Source: CBFIDA01 sp965661085 (GTDB lineage Bacteria > Pseudomonadota > Gammaproteobacteria > Comchoanobacterales > Comchoanobacteraceae). Taken from it: DNA of 64,000 nucleotides. Of this stretch, positions 33,694-42,105 are shown in pieces. A program made the translations under genes and the position numbers. The stretch lies in contig CBFIDA010000006.1 of NCBI GenBank assembly GCA_965661085.1, positions 1-64,000 of the forward strand, in the 5' to 3' direction. A model generated the notes under the pieces. It saw nothing but the letters and a program-made list of their open reading frames with translations. It had not been told where the DNA came from and ran no database searches. Every line of letters starts with the position of its first letter. Positions within the stretch are counted from its first letter, which is position 1.

Positions 33694-35934
33694 ATGAGCA
33701 CGTCAGAACACGACATCAACGAACACATGCCGCTGTCCCTATTCACCGAGCAGGCGTATCTGGATTATGCCATGTACGTGATTCTGGACCGTGCCTTGCC
33801 GCAGCTTGTCGATGGCCTGAAGCCGGTGCAAAGACGCATTGTGTTTGCCATGTCAGAGTTGGGCTTGAAGGCTTCCAGCAAATACAAAAAATCAGCCAGA
33901 ACCGTCGGTGATGTTTTGGGTAAATTTCATCCTCATGGTGACATGGCATGCTATGAAGCCATGGTCCTGATGGCGCAGTCCTTCACTTACCGTTATCCAC
34001 TCATTGATGGGCAGGGCAACTGGGGTTCCATTGATGATCCCAAAGCATTTGCTGCCATGCGCTACACGGAAGCAAAATTGTCGCCATATGCACAGGTGCT
34101 GTTGTCTGAGTTGGGTAAGGGCACTGTGGATTGGGTGGACAATTTTGATGGCACGCTGCAAGAGCCTGTGACGTTGCCGACCAGGTTGCCCAACATGCTG
34201 CTCAATGGTGCATCGGGCATTGCAGTGGGCATGTCGACGGACATCCCCCCCCACAACATGCGTGAGGTCGTTGCGGGGCTGGTGCATGTGTTGGATCATC
34301 CCAACACCGATGTGGCATCGTTGTGTGCCATCATTCAAGGACCGGATTATCCCACGGGTTGTGAAATCATCACGCCCAAGGCCGACATTGTGGCCATGTA
34401 CACCACAGGTAAAGGCAGCATACGACAGCGTGCCATTTATGAGGCCAAAGGCGATGAAATCATCATCAAGGTGGTGCCTTATCAAGTGTCGCCGGCCAAG
34501 ATTTGCCAGCAAATTGCAGATCAGATGCGTGCCAAAAAATTGCCCATGGTCATTGATTTGTCGGATCAGTCTGATCATGAGCAACCGGTTTGTATTGTGT
34601 TGACCTTGCGCTCCAATCGTGTGTGTGTTGAGGATGTGATGGCCCACTTGTTTGCCACCACCGATCTTGAAAAAAACTACCGCATTCATCTCAACATGAT
34701 TGGGCAAGATCGCAAGCCAAAAACGCACAATTTGTTGGAGATATGCCAAGCGTGGCTGACTTTTCGACGTGCCACCATCACGCGGCGATTGAGTTTTGAA
34801 CGAGACAAACTGACAGCGCGACTGCACATTTTGGCAGGTTTTGCCATTGCATTCCTCAACCTCGATGATGTCATTGCCATCATCCGTGAGGCCGATCATC
34901 CCAAGCCAGCACTCATGGAGCGTTTTGGTTTGACGACCATACAAGCAGAAGCCATTTTGGAGCTGCGCCTCAAACAACTGGCCAAGTTGGAGCGGTTGGC
35001 CATTGAGCAGGAGCAACAAGCTTTGCAGCAGCGCTTGGATGAGATTGAGCACGTGTTGTCGTCAAAACAGGCGATGTCCGACTTGATGAAAACCGAGTTG
35101 TTGGAAGACGTGGCGCATTTTGGCGACGATCGTCGGAGCCCGTTGGTTGAACGTGCTGGTGCACGTGTGTTGGTGGAGCAGCGTAAGCCACCTTTAGAAG
35201 CGTTGACGGTGATCTTGTCTGATCGTGATTGGATTCGTGTTGCCAAGGGGCACGATGTTGATGCCTCGGGTTTGAGTTTCAAGTCGGGCGATGGCCTAAA
35301 AATGTTTGTGCGTGGTCAATCGCACGATGTATTGTTTGCGCTTGACAGTCACGGCCGTGGTTATGGCCTGAACCCAACAGATTTGCCTTCTGCCAGATCT
35401 CAGGGAGAGCCCTTGACCAAATATTTGACCCCTGATTCTGGTGCACAATTTTTGGGTCTGGTGTTTGCAAAAAGCAGCACCGCTTATCTGATGACCCATC
35501 AAGGGGGCTATGGTTTTGTGGCGCAGCTTGGTGACATGGTCACACGTCAGCGTGCCGGCAAAGTCATCGTGGTGAAGCAAGCGCAGGATCAGCTCATGAT
35601 GCCCATCCCCGTGCCACAAGGCACAGACAATCATGTGGTTGTGGTCAGTCATGTGGGCCGTTTGTTGATTTTCCCCTTGGCCGATGTGCCCAACCTGAAA
35701 CGTGGCAAGGGCAATCGTTTGATGCTTTTAAAAGACGAAGAGCGCATGGTGGCCGCTGTGGTGATGGGCCCTCAGGACACATTGCAAGTTTATGCCGGAA
35801 GGCGTAAACTGAAATTGGAAGTGCAGCAGTGGCAACAGTATCTTGGCAAGCGCGCTCAGCGTGGTCGTTTTCTGCCCAACGCTTTCCGCCGTGTCACCCG
35901 TTTGACTGTCGTTGCTGGCCGATCATCAACCTAA
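33694..35934 (+). CDS. parC: DNA topoisomerase IV subunit A
   Basis: ParC breaks and rejoins DNA in topoisomerase IV, which unlinks daughter chromosomes. The 746-aa protein has the family order: FTEQAYLDYAMYVILDRALP, VQRRIVFAMSELGL, the catalytic Tyr in AAMRYTEAKLS, NMLLNGASGIAVGMSTDIPP, LRLKQLAKLERLAIE and a C-terminal beta-pinwheel. AGGA lies seven bases before ATG 33694. In the quinolone-binding loop the sequence is HPHGDMACYEAMV: Met (codon 33943-33945) stands where E. coli has Ser80, while the Glu84 position is kept. parE is not in the window. Confidence 0.96.
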   Translation: MSTSEHDINEHMPLSLFTEQAYLDYAMYVILDRALPQLVDGLKPVQRRIVFAMSELGLKASSKYKKSARTVGDVLGKFHPHGDMACYEAMVLMAQSFTYRYPLIDGQGNWGSIDDPKAFAAMRYTEAKLSPYAQVLLSELGKGTVDWVDNFDGTLQEPVTLPTRLPNMLLNGASGIAVGMSTDIPPHNMREVVAGLVHVLDHPNTDVASLCAIIQGPDYPTGCEIITPKADIVAMYTTGKGSIRQRAIYEAKGDEIIIKVVPYQVSPAKICQQIADQMRAKKLPMVIDLSDQSDHEQPVCIVLTLRSNRVCVEDVMAHLFATTDLEKNYRIHLNMIGQDRKPKTHNLLEICQAWLTFRRATITRRLSFERDKLTARLHILAGFAIAFLNLDDVIAIIREADHPKPALMERFGLTTIQAEAILELRLKQLAKLERLAIEQEQQALQQRLDEIEHVLSSKQAMSDLMKTELLEDVAHFGDDRRSPLVERAGARVLVEQRKPPLEALTVILSDRDWIRVAKGHDVDASGLSFKSGDGLKMFVRGQSHDVLFALDSHGRGYGLNPTDLPSARSQGEPLTKYLTPDSGAQFLGLVFAKSSTAYLMTHQGGYGFVAQLGDMVTRQRAGKVIVVKQAQDQLMMPIPVPQGTDNHVVVVSHVGRLLIFPLADVPNLKRGKGNRLMLLKDEERMVAAVVMGPQDTLQVYAGRRKLKLEVQQWQQYLGKRAQRGRFLPNAFRRVTRLTVVAGRSST

Positions 35935-35947
35935 AGCGAGGTTTGCC

Positions 35948-36427
35948 ATGCCATCAACATCGACTGTGGTCGTGCGCCAACACCCCATTGTGTGTTTGAG
36001 TTTGGTGTTACAGTGGTTGTGTTATATGGTGGTGTCTTTTTTTGTGTCGAACATGCCGGTGTTGCAACAGCCCATTGGCATGACGTCTCTGACATTGGCC
36101 ACATTGTTTTTGCGATTCTTACTGTGCATTTTGCTGATTCAATGTGGCAAGATTGCCATTCAATTTTGGACCACCCGTTACGTCATCATGCCCAAAAAGC
36201 TGATTCGACAGCACGGTTGGATTGCGCGTCGCACCACAGAGATTTTGTTGTCAAAAATAGAAAGCATCCATGTGTACCAGTCTTTCTGGGGCAGGGTGTT
36301 GGGTTATGGCAGTCTCGCTGTACAAGGCACTGGCGGTTTGAGTGATCCATTTCACTACGTGCCCAAACCATTTGCGTTTCGTGATCAGATTGATCAACGT
36401 GTGCACGCCTTGACCGAGACACCATGA
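35948..36427 (+). CDS. Membrane protein with bacterial PH domain (DUF304-like)
   Basis: A 159-aa protein with two helices (PIVCLSLVLQWLCYMVVSFF and TLFLRFLLCILLIQC) followed by a bPH2-type domain: WTTRYVIMPKKLIRQHGWIA, TEILLSKIESIHVYQSFWGR and LGYGSLAVQGTGG, the conserved pattern of the YdbS/YdbT family. The function of the family is poorly known. GAGG six bases before ATG 35948 fixes the start, 13 bases after parC, so it is probably co-transcribed with it. Confidence 0.8.
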   Translation: MPSTSTVVVRQHPIVCLSLVLQWLCYMVVSFFVSNMPVLQQPIGMTSLTLATLFLRFLLCILLIQCGKIAIQFWTTRYVIMPKKLIRQHGWIARRTTEILLSKIESIHVYQSFWGRVLGYGSLAVQGTGGLSDPFHYVPKPFAFRDQIDQRVHALTETP

Positions 36428-36525
36428 CATGCCGTGATGGCATACTGCATCAGTCATGTTCATGACCTTGGATGTATGTTAGGCTTGCACAGCTTCCCCC
36501 AATGATTCATCATAGAGACTTTGCC

Positions 36526-37722
36526 ATGACCCAACGCAGCAACACTTTATTGGGCGCCACCTTGCTTGTGACTGGCACCACCGTGGGTGCGGGGATGCTG
36601 GCTCTGCCTGTTGCCACTGCACCTGGAGGGTTTTACCCTGCGCTGATGATTTTTTTGGGTGTCTGGCTGATGATGTTGATGTCGGCATTTTGTTTGGTGG
36701 AACTCAGTTTGCAGATGCCTGTTGGCACCCACCTGGTGTCCATGGCCAGAGAAACCATGGGCTGGTGGGGCCAACAAAGTGCTTGGTGGGTGTATTTGGC
36801 ATTGCTGTATGCCTTGAATGCCGCGTATCTGTCGAGTCTGAGTCACTTGATGGCTGGCTTTGTCGCCGATCATTGGCACTTTTCCTTGCCCGTTGGCATC
36901 ACAGCATTGGTTTGGGTCGGTGTGTTCATGGTCTTGGTGGTGGGAGGCATGCACCATTTTGATCGATGTAACCGTTTTTTGATGACAGGACTGTGTGTTG
37001 TGTTTGCTGTGTTGTGTGGCAAGATTGTGCCGCATGGTCATGCCAGTTTGCGCACGTTCTATGATGTGGGTCAAAGTTGGCAGGGGTTGCCCATTGTGGT
37101 CACTGCTTTTGGTTTTCACATCATTGTACCAAGCTTGCGACGCTTTTGTGGTGTTGACAGTCGCCGTGTGTTGCCCCGTGCCATGGTTTATGGCAGTGTT
37201 GTGCCCATTGTGATGTATGCGCTGTGGACATACAGCATCATGTCGGTGGTGCCACATGGCACTTTGTTGTCAATGTTGCATCAGGGCCAGCCCGCAGCCG
37301 CCATGCCACATGTGTTGGGGCAGTTATTGGGGCCACAAGATTTTGTGGGGTTGAGTCGGTGGTTGTCCTTCTTTGCGGTCACAACTTCATTTTTAGGGGT
37401 GTCTTTGAGTTTGATGGATTTTTTGTTTGATGGCTTGCAGTGGCAACGCTCTTTCGGCCGCATGAGCTGTATTTTCATGCTCACCTTCCTACCACCTCTG
37501 GCTTTCACGCTTTTTTATCCGCATGGTTTTGTGTTGGCACTGACTTATGCCGGCTATTTTGTCAGTTATCTGTTGATTTTTCTACCAGCCTGTATGGTAT
37601 GGCGTCATCGCCAGCAGCAGGACACGACGCTTGCAGTGTTCCGTGTGCCAGGGGGCCGTGCGATGTTGCTCACATTGATGCTGTTTGCATCCCTGGTGGT
37701 GATCATCAGCCATGGACATTGA
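36526..37722 (+). CDS. Aromatic amino-acid permease (TyrP/Mtr, HAAAP family)
   Basis: A proton-driven transporter for tyrosine, tryptophan or a related amino acid. The 398-aa protein has about 11 helices and the family N-terminus LLVTGTTVGAGMLALPVATA. HIIVPSLRRFCG and VTTSFLGVSLSLMDFLFDGL further match TyrP/Mtr proteins. The substrate cannot be told from the sequence. ATG 36526 is preferred by similarity; its ribosome binding site (AGAGA) is weak. It converges with the ABC ATPase gene, ten bases from its stop. Confidence 0.85.
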   Translation: MTQRSNTLLGATLLVTGTTVGAGMLALPVATAPGGFYPALMIFLGVWLMMLMSAFCLVELSLQMPVGTHLVSMARETMGWWGQQSAWWVYLALLYALNAAYLSSLSHLMAGFVADHWHFSLPVGITALVWVGVFMVLVVGGMHHFDRCNRFLMTGLCVVFAVLCGKIVPHGHASLRTFYDVGQSWQGLPIVVTAFGFHIIVPSLRRFCGVDSRRVLPRAMVYGSVVPIVMYALWTYSIMSVVPHGTLLSMLHQGQPAAAMPHVLGQLLGPQDFVGLSRWLSFFAVTTSFLGVSLSLMDFLFDGLQWQRSFGRMSCIFMLTFLPPLAFTLFYPHGFVLALTYAGYFVSYLLIFLPACMVWRHRQQQDTTLAVFRVPGGRAMLLTLMLFASLVVIISHGH

Positions 37723-37731
37723 ATGCTGCGT

Positions 37732-39027
37732 TCATTCTGGGTTGTCGAGCGTCAACATCCCGCCATTGACGTGATAGGCGAATAATTCGGCATATCGGCC
37801 CCAATCGATCACGGTGGTCAGCACTTCTTTGGCGGCTTCTTCAGACAAATGAATGGCCAGCATCTCTAAAAAGACGTCTTCTGCCATACGGTGCTCGGGT
37901 TGTTGATCCAGTGCAGATCGAATGTGCTGCACAAGTGGCACATGGGTCAGCAACTGCTTGGCAAAAATATTCTTACGGTCCAAGATGTCTGCTTGCGCAA
38001 ACATCTTACCGATGGCGGTCAGCTCAATGTCGCCTTCATTGACTTTGGCCAATCTGAGAATTTCTAGCATTTCGGTGAGTTGAAACAGATCATCCACATC
38101 CAGGTGGAGCTCTTCTGCCAATTCGGGCAGGTCAACACGCTTGTCATATTCAGGAGACATCAAGGTTTCGAGCAAACCACTCAGCTCAGAAATGGTGACA
38201 GCAGGCAAACGATAGTGCAAATTGATCGTTTTCATGGCAGAAGTGGACGATTGTGCTGCATGTTGTTGGGCAATGCTTTGGTAAACTTGCTCAACGATGT
38301 CTTTGAACGCTTGCGTGTGTTCTTCTCTGGGATAAGGCAGAGCATTGATGATTTCGTCCTTGACGCGACCTGGGTTGGCATCAAACACCAAAATACGGTT
38401 GGCCAGCAGCGCAGCTTCTTCGATGTTGTGTGTCACAATGAACATGCCCTGCATTTTGGTTTTTTTGTTCAGCCATAAATCCAACAAATCGCTGCGCAAA
38501 TTCTCTGCCGTCAACACATCCAGTGCTGAAAAAGGTTCATCCATCAGCATCAGGCTGGGCTCGACCACCAAAGCGCGGGCAAAGCCAACCCGTTGACACA
38601 TGCCCCCCGACAATTCTTTGGGATAAGCCGATTCAAAGCCATCCATGCCAACAATGTCGATGGCCTTGAGCGCTTTGTGCCGTCGTTCAGAGCGATTCAT
38701 GCCAATGGCTTCGAGACCCAATTCAACATTTTGTAAGACCGTCAGCCATGGAAATAGAGCGAAGTCTTGAAACACCATGCTGACACCTGGAGTGGTGCCA
38801 GTCACCACTTGATTGTTGCAAACAATGTCACCCGATGTTGGCGGAATCAGGCCGGCCATGATGCGCAGCAGGGTCGATTTGCCGGAACCGGTCTTGCCAA
38901 GGAGCGCCACAATTTCGCCCTGTGCAATCTGGACACTGCAGTCGGCCAAGACTTTGATGTCTTGGCGATCGGTATGGGCAAAAGATTTATGAATGTCGCG
39001 TGCTTCGAGCAAAGGATGTGAGGCCAT
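37732..39027 (-). CDS. ABC transporter ATPase with AAA-associated C-terminal domain
   Basis: Energises an importer of the nitrate/sulfonate/taurine type. Residues 1-245 form the ATPase: Walker A GKTGSGKST, Q loop VFQDFALFP, signature LSGGMCQRVGFARAL, Walker B LMLMDEPFSALD and a switch His in FIVTHNIEEA. The remaining 180 residues form a winged-helix AAA-associated domain (LPELAEELHLDVDDLFQLTE) found in a subset of these ATPases. AAGGA lies six bases before the ATG. The permease gene is nine bases upstream. No substrate-binding protein gene is nearby, so the substrate is unknown. Confidence 0.88.
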   Translation of the reverse strand: MASHPLLEARDIHKSFAHTDRQDIKVLADCSVQIAQGEIVALLGKTGSGKSTLLRIMAGLIPPTSGDIVCNNQVVTGTTPGVSMVFQDFALFPWLTVLQNVELGLEAIGMNRSERRHKALKAIDIVGMDGFESAYPKELSGGMCQRVGFARALVVEPSLMLMDEPFSALDVLTAENLRSDLLDLWLNKKTKMQGMFIVTHNIEEAALLANRILVFDANPGRVKDEIINALPYPREEHTQAFKDIVEQVYQSIAQQHAAQSSTSAMKTINLHYRLPAVTISELSGLLETLMSPEYDKRVDLPELAEELHLDVDDLFQLTEMLEILRLAKVNEGDIELTAIGKMFAQADILDRKNIFAKQLLTHVPLVQHIRSALDQQPEHRMAEDVFLEMLAIHLSEEAAKEVLTTVIDWGRYAELFAYHVNGGMLTLDNPE

Positions 39028-39036
39028 GATGCGTCC

Positions 39037-40776
39037 TTAAAAACATTGAAAACGTTGTTGCGCCTTGTGATACAAAGGTTGCCAAACAAAACGATTGATC
39101 AGCAGCACATAACAACACATGACAATGATGCCCAAAGTCATGTCGATGAAGTGCCCATGCGATTGACAACGGGTGATGTAGGCGCCAAGCCCATGGGCAT
39201 ACAGGGTGGTTTTGCCCCAGCTGATGGCCTCGGCCAAAATGCTGGCATTCCAGGCGCCTCCGGCGGCTGAAATGATGCCGGTCAGCAGGTGTGGGAAAAT
39301 GCCAGGCAAAATCAATTTGCGCCACCACAAGAGGTCTTTGACCGCAAACAATCGACAGGCATGGTGCAAATGTTTGGGCAAGGCTTGCGTGCCAGCAATG
39401 ACATTAAAGAGAATGTACCATTGTGTGCCCAACACCAACAAAGGTGCGGTCCAAACATCGACATTGAGCTGATGGTGCACAATGAGCAACACAAACATTG
39501 GAAACAACAAGTTGGCAGGAAATGCCGCCACAAACTGGATCACCGGCTGCAATTTGGTGGCCAAAGTCGGGTGCAGGCCAATTTTGACGCCAATGGGCAC
39601 CCAGATCAAACAACAGATGAAGATCAGCAAGAAGATGCGCAATGCGGTCCACGCCCCCAATAGGATCACATGCAACAATGTCTCCGTGGTGACAAATGGC
39701 CAAATGTAGTGCTCAAAACCCAGTACGGAAGCTGCAAAAATGCTGCCAACAAAGGTCCACCACAGCCACAATTTGTGTTGTTCGCTGAATATGGGTTTTT
39801 TGTTGGGGCGCGCAGACAACGGATGACGTTTGGGCCAGCAGTTGATGCATGCGTTGCTGACTTTTTTGATGTACTGCATGCATTGCGGCATGATTTGTGT
39901 TTTGGCAAACAGTTTGAGTACCCAACTGGGCTGTGCCACATCTTGACCATGTGGGTCAAGATTGAATTTTTGCGCCCAAACGGCCATGGGGCGAAAAATC
40001 AATTGGTCGTAGGCTACAATCACCCCAAGCATGGCCACCACTGCAATGCCAATGGCATGCATGTTGGCCACATCAACAGCTCTTGCAATGTAGGAGCCAA
40101 TGCCAGGCAATAAAATGTGCTGCCCCCCTAGATCGATGGCTTCTGAGGCCACCACAAAAAACCAACCTGCAGACAAAGACAACATGGTGTTCCAGAGCAA
40201 ACTGGGCATGGCAAATGGCACTTCCAAACGCCAAAACGTTTGCCAGCCAGAAAGATGTAAAGATTGTGCTGCTTCCCGCAGTGCCGGTGGCACGGTACGC
40301 AGACTTTGATAAAAACTCAAAATCATGTTCCACACTTGCGATGTGAAGATGGTGAAAATGGCGGCACATTCAGGCCCCAGCAAACGATGGGGAAAGAGAC
40401 CAATGAACAACGGCACGCTGATCGACAAAAAGCCCAGGATGGGGATGGACTGTAAAATGTCGATCAAAGGGATGATGACTTTTTCTGCATACTTGCTTTT
40501 GGCAGCCGCTGTACCCAGTAAGAAGGTCACGAGCAACGATACAAAAAGGGCCAAAAACATACGAATGACGCTGCGCAGCGCATAAACGGGCAAAGCCGAA
40601 ACGCTCAATGAAATCGGCAATGTTTCACCGACACTGAAGGGGGCATTCATCTGACGACTGCCCACAATGATCACAAACAACAAGCACGACATCATGCCAA
40701 AAGCAATCACGTCCCAAGCATTGGGTGTGGGGGGGCGATGTAGGTCTTTTCTGGAGGCGGGATTGATGTAGGGCAT
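39037..40776 (-). CDS. ABC transporter permease with two fused permease domains
   Basis: Partner of the downstream ATPase. The 579-aa protein holds two copies of the BPD_transp_1 fold, each with about six helices and an EAA-like loop: first LREAAQSLHLSGWQTFWRLE, second HHACRLFAVKDLLWWRKLIL with PGIFPHLLTGI. Most relatives use a homodimer of a single-domain permease, so this is a duplicated fusion. AAGG lies eight bases before ATG 40776. It forms a two-gene operon with the ATPase and has no periplasmic binding protein gene beside it. Confidence 0.87.
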   Translation of the reverse strand: MPYINPASRKDLHRPPTPNAWDVIAFGMMSCLLFVIIVGSRQMNAPFSVGETLPISLSVSALPVYALRSVIRMFLALFVSLLVTFLLGTAAAKSKYAEKVIIPLIDILQSIPILGFLSISVPLFIGLFPHRLLGPECAAIFTIFTSQVWNMILSFYQSLRTVPPALREAAQSLHLSGWQTFWRLEVPFAMPSLLWNTMLSLSAGWFFVVASEAIDLGGQHILLPGIGSYIARAVDVANMHAIGIAVVAMLGVIVAYDQLIFRPMAVWAQKFNLDPHGQDVAQPSWVLKLFAKTQIMPQCMQYIKKVSNACINCWPKRHPLSARPNKKPIFSEQHKLWLWWTFVGSIFAASVLGFEHYIWPFVTTETLLHVILLGAWTALRIFLLIFICCLIWVPIGVKIGLHPTLATKLQPVIQFVAAFPANLLFPMFVLLIVHHQLNVDVWTAPLLVLGTQWYILFNVIAGTQALPKHLHHACRLFAVKDLLWWRKLILPGIFPHLLTGIISAAGGAWNASILAEAISWGKTTLYAHGLGAYITRCQSHGHFIDMTLGIIVMCCYVLLINRFVWQPLYHKAQQRFQCF

Positions 40777-40921
40777 GTGACCAACCTTGGTGTTTTGGTG
40801 TGCGCATTGCCTGACCCTCAGGGGTCATATCCATGCTTGTTGGTTATAGCACACCGCCCATGTTTTGTACAGATGGCGGTGGTGGTCTCTGAACCATGCA
40901 GACACGGCGAAGAGATCGCCT

Positions 40922-41539
40922 TCAGTGCGTGTCGTCGCAATAAGTTTGTAGTGTTTTGCCAAGCGTTTCCATGCCCAGGCGTGTCCGTGCTGAGAAGATT
41001 TGTACGGTACTGTTGGGGAGGTTTTGGAAGACTGCTGTGTTTTGATAGGCCATGCAGGCCTGCATGGCCTGGTTTTTTGAAAGCTTGTCGGCTTTGTTCA
41101 ACAGAATGTGAATGGGCATTTGTAGGGTGCGACAGGTGTCTAAAAACGCCAAGTCTGTTTTTTGATTGGGGTGGCGTATGTCCATGATGATGCAAATGGC
41201 TGTCAGTGAGAAACGCTTTTTCAAATAGTGTTGTACCATGACCTGCCATTTTTGCGTTTGGCTTTTGGGCAATGCGGCATAGCCATAACCTGGGAAATCG
41301 ACGAGACGATGATGATCATCGAGCTCAAAGACATTCATGCATTGGGTCCGACCTGGTGTTTTACTGGTCTTGGCAATGTTGATGCCAGTCAAGGCATTGA
41401 TCACGCTCGACTTGCCGGCGTTGGATCGGCCCATGAATGCAAATTCAATGCCAATGTCGGGTGGCAAATCGGCCACATGGACCGTGCTCTGGTGGTAGGT
41501 GGCTTGACGCAGTTTTTTTAGGATGGGCAAGGCGGTCAT
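40922..41539 (-). CDS. engB: Ribosome-assembly GTPase EngB (YihA/YsxC)
   Basis: An essential GTPase in 50S subunit maturation. The 205-aa protein has G1 GRSNAGKSS, G2 KTPGRTQ, G3 DFPGYG, G4 NKAD and a G5-like SAR near the C-terminus. Length and motif spacing are typical. The stop of erpA is ten bases upstream, so the two are probably co-transcribed. Confidence 0.95.
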   Translation of the reverse strand: MTALPILKKLRQATYHQSTVHVADLPPDIGIEFAFMGRSNAGKSSVINALTGINIAKTSKTPGRTQCMNVFELDDHHRLVDFPGYGYAALPKSQTQKWQVMVQHYLKKRFSLTAICIIMDIRHPNQKTDLAFLDTCRTLQMPIHILLNKADKLSKNQAMQACMAYQNTAVFQNLPNSTVQIFSARTRLGMETLGKTLQTYCDDTH

Positions 41540-41548
41540 GGTTGTGGG

Positions 41549-41905
41549 CTACATGGAGAAAGATTCGCCGCAGCCACAGGTGCCGCTGGCATTGGGGTTC
41601 ATGATGATGAAACGCTCACCTTGGATGTCTTTTTTGTAATCCAGGGTTGCGCCCATTAAGTATTGTAAGCTCATGCTGTCGATCAGCACTTTGGCGTCAG
41701 GAAACTTGGGGTGCTGAAAGCTTTGATCGTCGGCTTGACCGGCTTCATCGTCAAAACTGAAACAGTACTCAAAACCAGAGCAGCCCCCGCCTTGAATGTG
41801 CACCCGCAACGCCAAGGTTTCATCGGGCTCCAAGGCCACCAGTTCGGTGATCTTTTGTGCAGCACTGTCTGTCAAAACAAAGAGAGTTTGTGTGGTTGCT
41901 GTCAT
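41549..41905 (-). CDS. erpA: A-type iron-sulfur carrier protein ErpA
   Basis: Delivers Fe-S clusters to apo-enzymes, including those of isoprenoid synthesis. The 118-aa protein has the three conserved cysteines (GGGCSGFEY and CGCGESF), the A-type pattern LRVHIQGGGCSG and VLIDSMSLQYLMGATLDYK. ErpA is chosen over IscA for its length and ending but the two are similar. ATG 41905 has AGG eight bases upstream; an ATG at 41938 is possible. Confidence 0.9.
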   Translation of the reverse strand: MTATTQTLFVLTDSAAQKITELVALEPDETLALRVHIQGGGCSGFEYCFSFDDEAGQADDQSFQHPKFPDAKVLIDSMSLQYLMGATLDYKKDIQGERFIIMNPNASGTCGCGESFSM

Positions 41906-42105
41906 GTTTTTGACCTGTGGCTCATGAGATAGGTGCATGATAACACATGCATTCGCTGAAAGGCCATGTTTTCTTCAGCATGGCATGTGCATGGGTGTTG
42001 GTGCCATGTGGCGTGTTTTTTAGAGGGGGCTGTGTTATGCTTGGAGCGCTTGTTGACCGTTGGTGTCGATGAAGCTGCCAACAATGCCAAAAGGAGATGC
42101 ATCGT

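Noticed and set aside
33991..34000. TTATCCACT in parC as a DnaA box
   Set aside because: One mismatch, single copy and inside coding sequence; likely chance.
33892..35052. 386-codon minus-strand frame
   Set aside because: Antisense to parC; a shadow of its codon pattern.
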